Assembly (NCBI GenBank): GCA_004352715.1
Contig: SCFE01000030.1
Span: forward strand, 2,375,426 to 2,439,425
Reading direction: 5' to 3'
Length of the DNA stretch: 64,000 bases
DNA from: Hofstenia miamia
Taxonomy: Eukaryota > Xenacoelomorpha > Acoela
Shown here: positions 22,189 through 33,292 of the stretch, piece by piece
How positions within the stretch are numbered: the stretch's first letter is position 1
How the letters are laid out: each line of letters opens with the position of its first letter
Notes under the pieces: generated by a model
Database searches by the model: none
What the model saw: the letters and a program-made list of their open reading frames with translations, nothing else
Told to the model about the DNA's origin: nothing
Program-made: the position numbers and the translations under genes

Positions 22189-22494
22189 TCATTCCATACT
22201 TTTTATAATTGATACCTCCGACTCTTTTAGCCTCGTCTCGATATAAGGTTTTATTTTGCTTTGATCATCTCTGATGTTGAGGAAACTCATAGTTTGCAAT
22301 TCTTCCTTTATTGCGCAAGGATATACCCAACCTTCATTGGAATTCTCTCCTGGAAGGAGTAGAAAAAACAGTTGAGGTCTGTGAGCTGTGGTAAACTTTG
22401 GATTTGAAACAGAGACGCTCACCCTAACAATTTCCTCTACTGCTAGTAGAATGGTCGCAGTAATAGAGAGAAGCTGAGATACAGGTACCTCCAA
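22189..22494 (-). CDS. Unrecognised open frame, about 100 codons
   Basis: An open minus-strand frame beginning at a TTG codon, so its true start is unclear. It opens with a hydrophobic stretch (LLSITATILLAVEEIV), then mixed residues including PGENSNEGWVYPCAIKEEL, and ends KESEVSIIKSME. Base composition is less AT-rich than its surroundings. It lies between the RT (20346-21310) and a possible 5' part (23330-23645) of a LINE relic, so it could be element sequence. I do not recognise a domain. Confidence 0.25.
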   Translation of the reverse strand: MEVPVSQLLSITATILLAVEEIVRVSVSVSNPKFTTAHRPQLFFLLLPGENSNEGWVYPCAIKEELQTMSFLNIRDDQSKIKPYIETRLKESEVSIIKSME

Positions 22495-23329
22495 AGCGTA
22501 ACTACGGAGGTTGGCGGCTGTTTGATTGGGTCAAAAAGTTGCGTGTTTGTTCAATACCAAAACTCGTGCAGGATGTTTACAAACTACAAAGCAGTAGTGT
22601 TACAGCTGAAATCAGTTTAAAATCATCAACAAATAGTGCGTTTTTAGTGCGCTAATAACTCGCTAGCAATTTGTGATTTTATGCATTTTTTGCGTTTCAC
22701 ATAATTGAAATTTGTGGTATCAAATTGGTTTTATTGCTTCTTAACAACCCTACTTATCAGTGCATTTCCAAGTGGCCCTTCCAAGCAATATATGCTATTG
22801 TCAGACACATATGCTATAACCAATTTAGAGCAAGTAGGGAAAAATGTTGGTTCATTGACTTAAATTTTTGGAGCATTTGTGTCCCTTACAAATGTATGAA
22901 AATCACGTGAATACTTTGAATTCATGACATTGAAAATGCGACGAAATGCAGAGCACGCTTACTCTTTAGTCTTGTGTATAAACTACCTATAGTACCATGT
23001 GACCAACCCGAGGACAGGAACCAGGACCTATATAAAAATATTTGAATGTTTGAGTTTTACAGTTCAAATAATTTTTCTGTTTATTTTGAATTGCTTCATC
23101 AGAAATTTCACCAATTAACTTAGGCTCATGTATACACACTACACTTGCAATAATAGAAGTAAAAAATAATTTTGTAGTTCATCTAATTTAACTCATAGAC
23201 CATTAATATTGTGACTAATTATGCATGGCAGAATTAATAAGCTTGCATATTTTTGTTATCTATTACATTTAGTCATTCAGTGGAAATTTTGTTACCACCA
23301 TGAAGTAGTTCCAAATTCTTTATTCACAA

Positions 23330-23645
23330 TATTTCATGACTAACATCTTCATAAGTTATGATTTCATATCTTCTTTTTAAAATTGTCTTCCTTATTACTC
23401 TCTTAGTTGGATTGATTTTACAAGGACTAACCTTAAGTTCATATGCATTAGCCAATATACAGCATCTTTCTCAGATCGGACCCTACATCGGCGATAATTG
23501 AACTTTGTTGATTAGAGTTTAGAATTCCAATACGAAACATGTCTTCCACTTTATCAGGATCACAACCTATATGCTGAAAAATGTCAAATTTCTTACTACT
23601 TTCATGGTTTATCATATCATTGACACAATCTTCAATACCAGACAC
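23330..23645 (-). pseudogene. Possible LINE ORF1-like or 5' region
   Basis: A minus-strand frame (23448-23645) reads DPDKVEDMFRIG and SIIADVGSDLRKML. After one frameshift it continues LKVSPCKINPTKR and ILKRRYEI. The order FRIG, then a short strand, then a Thr/Lys/Arg-rich helix resembles the conserved region of CR1/jockey-type first open frames. It has the same orientation as the RT relic at 20346-21310 and may be the 5' end of the same insertion (about 3.3 kb). The identification is tentative. Confidence 0.35.
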
Positions 23646-23649
23646 TAAT

Positions 23650-25600
23650 AATCATCGTGGATATATAGATGAGTAAGTTATCTTCTTGTCCAGTGTTTTC
23701 TTTATTTTATATTATGATTCGACTCCTTATCCACTTTACATCTGTCTATTTTTCACAATTCATTAAGCTTTATAATCATTTCGTTTATTTCGCCAAGATG
23801 GTGATCTATATACCTTAAGCGCTTCAAAATGGAAATTCAATATAATGATGTGCTTCTCGAAATGCTTTTTTAAAATGGCACAATTACCTGGTGGTAACTC
23901 TACAGTTTTTAATCGTCACCTTTAAATGACCCCAAAAATTTTTAGGAGTAATCAGCGAAAATTCGGGTAATTTTAGGCCATTGACTTGAAAGGCTTGAAA
24001 CTTGCCTTGTTCTGGTCAAGAAAAACTACTAATAGGATATAGAGGCAAATAATTCAATTTTATGAAACTTAGAACCTCATGATGACATAAATGTCAATAC
24101 AAGCATTACTAAACAGACCAATAGTTGTTGTCCATACGTGTGACAAACAACTGGTTTTTATCAGAAAAAGAGACAGTAACAGTTATCACTCTTATCCTCA
24201 CTAAGTACTAACATATAGCTGCTTCTTTATACCGTATTTTAAAATTAACTCTGAGTTTGAAATGTGTTAAAACTTCCGAATGGTAGAATTGAAGGAAAGG
24301 CATAAGAAAGCTCGTATGCTCTCATCGTATTCTTCTGAAAACTCATGTTGTACTTAATTTACACAGTCCATGCTTAAATAGCTAAAATATTATTACAAAG
24401 TAGAAAACACTCTTCATGAAAATATGGAAACACACTATTCAAAAACTTCTACATAAAGAATTTAATTTCACAGTTTTTAATTGCATGTATTTTCAGCATT
24501 AACTTTGATGCTTTGCGGAAATCTTAACCACGCCTGTAAAACTGCTGTCACGCATTTTCTACTGTCAAATGACAGTTTGTCAAACTAAAAATCTATTGAA
24601 TTTTAATCACAGTTAATCAAAATAAACAATTAGACGTTTTGAGCATAGCGAGGACTGCTTTTTTGTGTAATTCAATAAAAATTTATAACTGAAGGCATTA
24701 GGCAGTGGAGTGCATCTTACAGTTTAACTAAAACAATGACGTCAAATATGAGTCATGGAAACAATTAAATTCCTATTATAAGCTAATTCAATTATGCAAC
24801 AATTACATTTAAAAATCTTTTTTACTTAATGTAAATGTAAAGCTAAAGAAGAAACATTGATTGAATTTCCAAAAAAAACTGACTCATTATTCAAAAATAA
24901 ATTGTTTTTTTATTCAGTATTTAATAATAATTGAAAAAGTCTAGCTTCTCTACCGCTATAAATGTCAATTGAAAAATAGAAATTTTTTTCAGTTTATGAA
25001 TATTCACAACTCAAAACATAATCAGTTATCTATTTAGTAAAAAGAATCACCATTTACAGCTGTAAATTGGCAAAAAAATATTATAAATCCAAACTAATAT
25101 ATATTCTAACAACATACAAAATAGAAATTGAGAAAAATTTTACTAACAAAAATTCATGAAGTCAAAACAGATAATCCACATTTTCACAGTACTAGATAAT
25201 TTGAAGCGCATTTAGTTTCTGAAATTTCAATTAAAACTGCTTTTAGAATTTGCAAAAAATGATTATACAAATCTATTTAGTTAAATTTAGGGCACTGTAT
25301 ACAAATAAACCCAAACGTTAACTACCAGGAAGAATGTATTCACAATTTTCTGAGAGAGATATATCAGGAGTGATAAATAACGCAGCAAAGTGTCCTAGAA
25401 GCGTTCAAAAATAAAGTCTTAAGATCCATTTCACAATTTTAAGTTGAAATGTTTCGTAAAATATGTTATTTTTTAATCGAAAAAGTCAACGTTGAGATCC
25501 CTAAGCGAAACTTTCTCCAAAAATGGGTTTGGCTGGACCAGAACGAGTAGGGCCAATTTATAAACAATGTTTGAAAAACTAAATTTTCATTTTGAAATTT
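23650..25600. other. AT-rich stretch, no feature seen
   Basis: No open frame, repeat family or splice-flanked exon could be recognised on either strand. Confidence 0.5.
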
Positions 25601-25609
25601 TACATTAGT

Positions 25610-26151
25610 ATAGTATTAAGGAAAGAACTACAGAAGTCAGCATTAAATGGGCAGAATAGAATAAAGGCAATTAATACATGGGCAATACCAGTGTTGAGAT
25701 ATTCCGCAGGAATAGTTAGGTGGAACAAGAATGAACTGAGGGAATTAGACAGGGAGACAAGGAAGATACTAGCAGCAGAGAGAGCATTCAACTTAAATGG
25801 TGATATAGATAGGCTGTACATGGCAAGGCATAAGGGAGGGAAAGGACTGCTAAGTGTGGAGGAAACTGTAGAAGCAGAAGCACTAGGGCTAAAGGAATAC
25901 GTAGAAGCACATTCTAGAGGGCCAATACTGGAGGTCACTAAGGAGTTAAGGAAGATAAGAACTGAGAGTGAAAGAAAGATAGCATACCAGAGTAGGATGG
26001 AATTCGAGAGACAAACAAGGTATAGGCAGAAGGCAATGCATGGAGAATACTGGAGGAACGCAGAAAAGTGTGACAGCGAAGAGAGCAACAAGTGGTTAAA
26101 GAAGGCAGGACTGAAGAGAGAAACAGAAGCACTAATAATGGCAGCACCCTG
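25610..26151 (+). CDS. R4/Dong-like element: post-RT (thumb) region, partial
   Basis: Open frame reading INTWAIPVLRYSAGIVRWN, then ELRELDRETRKIL, then HKGGKGLLSVEETVEAEAL. This block is widespread just after the reverse transcriptase core in endonuclease-last (R2/R4/NeSL-type) non-LTR elements of invertebrates. The region is highly charged and helical. The frame extends upstream only to a TTG at 25592, outside the element, so no start codon is assigned and the RT catalytic core is missing. It is interrupted by the gap at 26152. The last 30 bp are repeated on the far side of the gap, and removing one copy continues this frame exactly into 26400-26934. Confidence 0.8.
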
Positions 26152-26369
26152 NNNNNNNNNNNNNNNNNNNNNNNNNNNNNNNNNNNNNNNNNNNNNNNNN
26201 NNNNNNNNNNNNNNNNNNNNNNNNNNNNNNNNNNNNNNNNNNNNNNNNNNNNNNNNNNNNNNNNNNNNNNNNNNNNNNNNNNNNNNNNNNNNNNNNNNNN
26301 NNNNNNNNNNNNNNNNNNNNNNNNNNNNNNNNNNNNNNNNNNNNNNNNNNNNNNNNNNNNNNNNNNNNN
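26152..26369. other. Assembly gap, 218 N (probably zero real length)
   Basis: 26119-26148 on the left and 26370-26399 on the right are the same 30 bases. The offset of 251 bp brings the two open frames into register, so the flanks overlap and no sequence need be missing. Confidence 0.85.
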
Positions 26370-26934
26370 AGAAACAGAAGCACTAATAATGGCAGCACCG
26401 GAGCCAGCAATAAGAACAAACTGGGTGAAGAAGCATATAGACAGAAGAGTAGAAGTAAGTGATAAATGTAGGCTATGTAAGAAAGAGGCGGAGACAGTAG
26501 ATCATCTGATAGCAGGGTGTGAGAAGCTGGCGCAGAATGAGTATAAGTTCAGGCATGACAAGGTAGGACGAATGGTACATTGGAGCTTGAGCAGGCAGCA
26601 TGGGTTAGAAGCAGGAGACAAATGGTATGAGCACAAGCCACAGGGAGTCATTGAGAATGATAAGGTTAAGATACTGTGGGACTTCAACATACAGACAAGC
26701 AAGGTGATAGAAGCACTGAGGCCAGACATAGTAGTAGTAGACAAAGAGAAAAGATTGGGAACAGTGATTGACAAGTACAGGGAGTTAGCAGAGGAAATAG
26801 AAAGGCTGTCGAAGTTAAAGAAAGTTGAAGTACTCCCGGTAGTTGTAGGAGCACTAGGAGCAGTGAGTAAGAAGCATAAGAGATACTTGGAGGAGTTGGG
26901 AGTACCAAAGTGGGAAGGAACAGGAGCACCGTAG
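26370..26934 (+). CDS. R4/Dong-like element: CCHC knuckle and restriction-like endonuclease
   Basis: C-terminal portion of the element ORF, ending at a TAG at 26932-26934. A CCHC knuckle CRLCKKEAETVDHLIAGC spans 26467-26520. It is followed by a helical segment, then LRPDIVVVDKEK (the PD residues at about 26722-26727), which is the PD...D-x-K core of the restriction-like endonuclease found in R2/R4-group elements. This enzyme nicks the chromosomal target to prime reverse transcription. A Lys/Leu-rich helical tail with VLPVVVGALGAV then follows. The frame is intact, so this portion may be young. Confidence 0.85.
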
Positions 26935-27055
26935 GCAGCATTGTATAGGAACAGCTAGAGTCCTTAGGAAAGCTCTCAGACTCCCTGGGAACTGGTGAGT
27001 TCCCCGAGCTGAGAGGGATACCAGCATGAAGCTGTGAGAAGTCAGAATAGTAATA

Positions 27056-27948
27056 AGAGTATGGAAACAAAATCCCCTTTTATATAAACCGAAAAAAGTA
27101 TCCAATTTATCATGCTATACACCAATCGCTTGATCCTTTTATGCTGCATCTTTTTAAGCAAGGTGCATAATCTATCTTTAAAATTGAATGCGCCAGTTGC
27201 AAAAAACTTGAAAAATGGCATTTTTGGGTGAGTAGTTCATCTCTGGGAGGCTATTGCTCAATGAGGTTTGATCCGATCTTTAAAATGTATGCACCATTCT
27301 ATGAACAATCGACAGAACTGTACGAATTTTGGGGTTCCGTAACCCAAGCAACAAGGATTCATGGGCCATTGATAACAAATTATTATATTGCTACTATTGT
27401 TGGTCATTATTGGCGCTTTGCCGCTGAGCCATGTATCCAACAATGAGTCAATGACAACGTTTTTAAACAAATTCAAATTATTTCAAAAAATATTATCAAA
27501 TATATTCAAAAATATTTACATTATAAATATAGTTTTGTAAAGAATTTGGTTTGTGTAAAAAAATATCAACATAATGATTCGAGTTGGTTTATATGCGTTT
27601 GTTTGATATTTTATGGACTGCAATGGAATAAAAATTTTGAACATTGTATTTTGTATCATATGAATATTTCGAGAAAAAAGCTTATAAATGTTCATTACTG
27701 GCTATTTTTGGGAAGTTGTTATATTTGCTTCTATATCAAAAGTTGGCTAAGTACTGTGCTTAAAGCTAAGCTTTATAGTAATAAGCGTCAAAATGTATGT
27801 AATGCAGTGGCCTCTCAATAAAGAGGCTAGTACTTAACTTTTCCGCCCATACTATATAGTATGCATGAGCGTAACTTAGATGGGGCACATGCCCTTCTAA
27901 GTTTTTAATTTAATTAATTTTTATTAGACTGAAAACGAAACGTTTCAA

Positions 27949-27950
<2 letters not shown>
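27056..27950. other. Region with small unrecognised open frames
   Basis: Less AT-rich patch at 27180-27440 with short frames on both strands (plus 27228-27446, minus 27258-27476). They overlap on opposite strands and match nothing I know. Short related phrases recur (ATCTTTAAAATTGAATGCGCC near 27174 and ATCTTTAAAATGTATGCACC near 27276), suggesting a decayed repeat. Confidence 0.3.

Positions 27951-27976
<26 letters not shown>
27951..27976. repeat. (TA)n microsatellite
   Basis: A pure TA run. Confidence 0.95.
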
Positions 27977-27979
<3 letters not shown>

Positions 27980-28837
27980 CAGAAAAATTAATCTTACCCT
28001 TGAAGTTAGCATTTTTCTAATTGCAAAATTTTCCTGACAAATTTATGTGTCATTTATTCAATTCTCAAAGGCAGTTAAAGCCAGTAAACATCGTTTATGA
28101 AATTAATGTGTATATTTTTTTAAGTGTCTTTATAATATTATTTTATCAATTGCTCTTGAAGAGAAAGCTATAATCTCCATTAGAGTTAATATTCCTCAAC
28201 AATAATCACAATGCAGTTCATTTTAGGTTTCATGACCACTAAGCCACAAGTCTACCAATGATATGTGTGGTTGTAGGAAATTTTTAGACTAATTTAATGT
28301 CTTTTCAACAGTTAGACTTAATTTGTGATTTCGTGATTTTTAGCAGAGGTTCAGTCCTAGAATATTTTCAATGGACTATATTATATATATGCACATGACA
28401 GCTCTTCTTAAGGCATTTGTATTCATGGGTAGCAGAAAATTTTGAAAATAAGGGATTTATCTTATGAAAACCACTAAAAAAATTATTATATTTCAATATT
28501 CACATAAAGCATAAACAGTTTTTGAAAATGGGGATACAATATGGGGGTGGATAGGGCAAGGAGAGGGGACAACCATCCTAAATGCTTAGCTAACAAATAA
28601 GAATATTAAAGCAATTTGGTAATTAATTTTATATTTTTCGTAACAATAACAGACGCATTTTGTACTGCTTATTTAACTTCCTTATCTAAAATTTAAATAA
28701 AAAATGGGTATGACGTAATTTCATAAATCGTGAAAAATTTTATTATGAACATTATTATTATACAATTTGTCCACCATCCTACACTAAAGTTAAAGTTCAA
28801 AAAAATAAATTTTCGAATGCCCCTAATATATATATAC

Positions 28838-29197
28838 CAGACTTGTCAACGAGCCGACATTTCCAAGCTCGGCTCGGCTCGCTTAAATTTTGTGTAAGTT
28901 CGGCTCGGCTCGCCACATAAAATCTTTGAATGAGGCTATTTTTAGCTCGGTATTTTTTTAAAAATATTGTGCTCAAAGGATTTTTTACATAGCTCTTCCT
29001 ATTGTTTAATAAACATTTCTTAAATAAGATTGTAGGAAAGGCATACTGACTGCAAAAAATAAAAAAAGCTACATAATCAAATTAAAAATCAGAACTTTAA
29101 GCTTGCTTTGCCTAAAATAGGCTCGTTTTGGGCTCGTTGTATATCAAATACTGTGCTCAAGCTCGGTTCGGCTCGGCTCGGCCCGTTGACAAGTCTG
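28838..29197. mobile_element. MITE with CAGACTTGTCAACG inverted ends and GGCTC-word arms
   Basis: A 360-bp element. The left end is CAGACTTGTCAACGAGCCGA and the right end, reverse-complemented, is CAGACTTGTCAACGGGCCGA. Both arms are built of GGCTC/GCTCG words, while the centre is ordinary AT-rich DNA without coding capacity. The flanks are ATATATAC and ATATATAT, a plausible 8-bp target duplication. The CAG start and 8-bp duplication suggest a non-autonomous hAT element, although the AT-rich flank makes the duplication weak evidence. Confidence 0.8.
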
Positions 29198-29198
29198 A

Positions 29199-29215
29199 TA
29201 TATATATATATATAT
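29199..29215. repeat. (TA)n microsatellite
   Basis: A TA run directly after the right end of the MITE. Confidence 0.85.
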
Positions 29216-29610
29216 CATTTGCAAAATTAGTGTTTAAAAATTGCACCTATTAATAATTACTTTTAAAAAATTGCCCATAGGCCTACATTTATATCTTCTT
29301 GAATAATGATTAAGTGCGGAAGTATTGAATTGAAAAGGTTATTGTGATTACACCTTTTATATAAGTGACTGAGATTTAACTATTTGAGATACTTTTAAAG
29401 AACTTTCTCACATATTTGAAATCATCAGCAAATAAAAAAACGAATACTTAGATTTATTGAAGCATTGTAATATTTACCTTCCCTTTCACAATGTATTAAG
29501 TAGAATATAAATAATGTTGCGGACAATATAACATAACATCAAATTTTTTAAATATATTTGATTTCTTTACAATTGAAGATTAAGGCCCAGGTAAAATTGC
29601 GTTTAGAATT

Positions 29611-29790
29611 GCCAATTCGGGAAATTGCTGGTGTTCTGAATTCAAGCGGTTTTTACCTTGCCTTCATCGCAGAGAGATATCTGTTACTGCAAATTTTGAG
29701 AGAGTCTTTTCGAATATCACATATATTCTTTCACCCACAATGTCAAGTTTATTGATGCTTCATTCGAAAAATCTTATGATCATTTCATGG
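29611..29790 (+). pseudogene. hAT transposase C-terminal (dimerisation) domain relic
   Basis: In the frame starting at 29611 the translation includes FLPCLHRREISVTANFERVFS, then a short gap, then LSPTMSS and LLMLHSKNL. This follows the hATC pattern of a Val-Thr/Ser-Ala stretch, ERxFS, a Thr-Met pair and a final LxMLH helix, as in ZBED/FAM200-type transposases. A few residues between TMS and LLMLH appear deleted, and there is no upstream catalytic domain. A competing frame (29558-29755) has no similarity I can see. Confidence 0.45.
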
Positions 29791-30559
29791 AAGAATGTTT
29801 GTAATTGCTTTATGAATATTAATTTTTACCAATTTCAGCGCATTTTCTACCGATTCTAATAAGTAATTAATTGGAATTAATTACAGTATTTCCTCATGAA
29901 TTTAATAATTTCTACATTGTTCACGAATATTTTTATAATGCTATTTCATTAACATTGGCATCCAGTTTGAAACAGACCACAATGGTGCAAGTATTTAAAA
30001 ATGCTTTTATATTCTAGCATATATAAAACATATCCCATACAAGAGAACTTTGTGCAGGATTTTGTTTAAGAAATGGGCAGTATAGCATACAAAATGGCAG
30101 CCAAACGTTTGGAAATGACCAGTATAACAACATTATTATTATTTTTGCCCCCCCTCTCCTCAAATCTGAAATTAGTTGCGCTCTTGATATTAGACACTGA
30201 ATGTATGAAGGCTGTTTGGGTTGAATTCGATCAGAAAAATATTAAACACTTGTAACATTGATTATAAGTAATTTTAGGCAAGGCAACGTAAAATCTTTTC
30301 AATTCTGTGATAGTTTCTTCAAAATTTCTTAAGTACTAATAACTCATGTACTACTATAATATAGCTATTCAAAATTCAAAGAGTCTGGGTACGACCACTT
30401 CAGGAGTTAATTTTTATAAGAAATTGTTGAGTTTAGTTGTTGATCCCGCAGATCTTAGCTCTTCAAATTATCTGAGAATTATGTAAGGGGGATTTGAACA
30501 TTGTTAAAAAAAATCGGCATTTTCAATAAAATAGTTAATACTTTCAAGTACTCTTCTTT

Positions 30560-30815
30560 TAATTCATTTCGGGTCGGTTCAGGTACGATTGATTATTAAA
30601 AAAACTGTTGTTAATCACTGCTTGATTTAAGAAAGATCTAAGACGTTAAGTGATATCAATGAATTGCTGTTTCCGCTAACAGGAAGTGATCATTTGATTG
30701 GACGGAGATCCATAACGTCAAACCAAAATCAACATTTCGGGTCGGATTCGGGTAGTAAATATTACGATCGGGTTAAGGTTCGGGTCCATGTTTACCTCAT
30801 ATTGTCACTCTCTAG
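30560..30815 (-). repeat. CGGGT-word element, copy 1
   Basis: Ends in CATGTTTACCTCATATTGTC followed by ACTCTCTAG, and holds CGGGTCGGTTC, GGGTCGGATTCGGGTAG and TTCGGGTCC words near its two sides. It is the reverse complement, with divergence, of 38395-38730, including the internal segment with GATCTAAGACGTTAAG. Probably a non-autonomous element with the outer end truncated here. Confidence 0.65.
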
Positions 30816-30999
30816 TTAGTTGCTGTTGCCATGGGCCATTTATAGTCTAAGAATTAGGTATGGGAAGAATTTAAAAGTTTCTATAAAAAGGGTTTTTTCG
30901 ATAGAAACTAGTTTAATATTTTATTTATTTTTTATCAAAAATTTACACATAACAAATGAGGTCATTTACACATAATTGTGCCAATATCCTAAGATTTCT

Positions 31000-32084
31000 T
31001 AATTAGCTTTGAGAAACTTCTTCAAAATTTTGAAGAAACGTTTAATGTCTTTAGGAACTGGAAGCAGTGTGAGTTTAAATCAATAAACATTTAGAATGGT
31101 AATGATTTTGTGATAACGATATTAAGAAATTTTCTTAGTTGTTTGTAAATGAACCTCAAACAATTGTATCTCATGAAAATTCATATAAAAATATAAATGG
31201 ATAATATTTAATATACATTAATAAAATGGATGAATAAGATAATATATGATGGATAATTGACGTAAGCCGACAGGGATTTTCAAAAGCAGTCAAACGAATC
31301 AATTGACATCAAGCTTGCACTATTATTTTATTAGTGAATGTGAACACTAATTTGAAGGTCTCTTTATCCATTAAGAATTATTTTTTAATTTATTCATCCC
31401 ATAGTGATTAGCAATAAAAGATAATTTGCATCTGACGTCTTGAATTATTTCTCTAAAACATTTTAAAATCAAATCGTTTTAATGTGATAAACTCAACGAG
31501 ATGCTTATATTTATTGCACTTCGCATGACAAGTTTTACGTATGTCGTAGGTGATGACAGCAAATTTCATTTTCAAATTTTTTACAATTGGAGAAGGGAAA
31601 TTGTAACAATAAGCGAATGTGGAAGCTACTCAAAAATGCTCTTCTTTCTGATGCTGCTGCCTTCAAAAGTTTTGGATTAACTGACTCTTATTTATTAAGA
31701 AACCAGGCTACATCTTTGATATTTTAGGAAATTTGTCAATTTTATATAAGTTTTGAAGCGATTATACATAAATCAAAGGAAAGTTATTTTAAATTAATTT
31801 AGCACATAATTGAATTTATTAAATTATTATGAAAGTATTTTAAAAATATTACGGTTGAAAAAAATTTTAAATATTTTTCAGACTGGCTTACTTCTAAATT
31901 TAACTTGCTACTTACTGTAATTAACATTAATTTTTGATAAATGTCAAATGTTTTTAAAATATATTGCTTTTATGGGTGATTGAAGGATTAACAAAAAATT
32001 TAATGGAGGATTATCAAAAAAATCAAGATAGATATATGATTTCAAATATTAATCAATATCAAAAGTATAAATTTTAAGCTATTT

Positions 32085-32088
<4 letters not shown>
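31000..32088. other. AT-rich stretch, no feature seen
   Basis: No open frame or repeat family was recognised before the (TA)n at 32089. Confidence 0.5.

Positions 32089-32120
<32 letters not shown>
32089..32120. repeat. (TA)n microsatellite
   Basis: A pure TA run. Confidence 0.95.
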
Positions 32121-32124
<4 letters not shown>

Positions 32125-32614
32125 TATCCGGCGGGAAATATAAATAATAATTAGTGACAATTGTAAACTTAGTATACAAGAAATTTTACTCAGATTAATT
32201 TAATATTTTCGGGCATACATTATTTGACAACCAATAAATATTTTGTCAAAGATTCAAAATGTTAGGAGAGTACATTGCTTGCAACTCTTAAAGTTTCAAT
32301 TGCATCTTTGATTATCATAGCGGCTTCGAGTCAAAATATATGATAGAATACATTGATTTTTGCATCCCGTGTTGATAGAAAAGAACAAGTCACTTGGGTT
32401 TCAAAAGTCCGACATTTTACGTAACTGAGCCATCAATACAATTGTGATGGAATTTGAATGCTGAAAATTACTAAAATTGTCGTTTAAAATAATTGAGGCT
32501 TAGATAACCGAGATCTGAATAATCGAGAAGACATTGTATTATGAAATATTTTCAGGAACACTAGAAATATGAATTTAAAAAATGATAGATATTTCCCCAT
32601 TTTGCATTATTAAG

Positions 32615-32695
32615 AAACTGGCACAAACCAATACCGGCACAGGCCCAATAGTCCAACCCAACCAGACTCAACCCAAACCTATTTATTGTGTTGTC
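32615..32695. repeat. CCCAACC-word repeat fragment
   Basis: CCAATACCGGCACAGGCCCA is followed by CCAACCCAACCAGACTCAACCCAAACC-type words. It is a cytosine-rich patch in AT-rich DNA and resembles a lone arm of a word-built element; no partner arm was located. Confidence 0.4.
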
Positions 32696-33292
32696 AGTTT
32701 TTACATATGTCCTAAATTTTGTGGTCTTTTTAATTTATTGTAAAACAAATTATTACACAATTTTATAAATTTTTATTTTGATAAAACATTTTAATTCAAG
32801 AAATTAAAACACGTAGTTCTAACTTATTCGATCACCATTCACATTAAATAAGCAACCTTCAATTATCATATTTTACTTCAATGAACAAACATAGTTAGTA
32901 ATTGCCTAGGCAGAGAATTTACTTCAAAAGCCTGAAAATTACTAAGACTGCTGCGAACGGTTTCTTTGTGGGAGATTGAAAACAATATTTTTGTAAAACT
33001 CTGTAATGCCTTAATATATTTACAAACTATTTACAAAAGAAAACATGTCCCAGCATTGAATTTTTGAGGGCGTATTTACGCATTATTAAATTATTATATA
33101 TTTTTATTCAAAAACTGGAGCAAACTGGAAACTTTCGAAGTTTACATAAACTTTAGGCTTATTACCAGTAAGAAAAGGTACTCAAATAGTAAAAGAACAT
33201 GTATAAATTTCTGTTAGATTAATGAGAAACTTTGTTACTTATTCACTCTAACTGTCTTAGTGATTGAGAGTGTTGAGTTTCTTAATGCATTT

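Larger units (their letters stand above)
25610..27055 (+). mobile_element. R4/Dong-like non-LTR retrotransposon, 5'-truncated
   Basis: A plus-strand fragment holding the C-terminal half of a single-ORF non-LTR element and its 3' UTR (26935 to about 27055). It is much less AT-rich than its surroundings. The 3' UTR word set (GGCAGCATTGTATAGGAACA, CCCTGGGAACTGGTGAGTT) recurs in a second copy at 54738-54857. The gap inside it appears to be an assembly artefact. The 5' boundary near 25610 is placed where the long open frame loses its composition. Family call rests on the CCHC plus RPD endonuclease and on the TAA-repeat setting of the second copy. Confidence 0.8.

Noticed and set aside
25600-27105. 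Serine/leucine-rich minus-strand frames opposite the R4/Dong-like element
   Set aside because: Shadows of the true plus-strand ORF; they have no motifs of their own and are explained by its codon composition.
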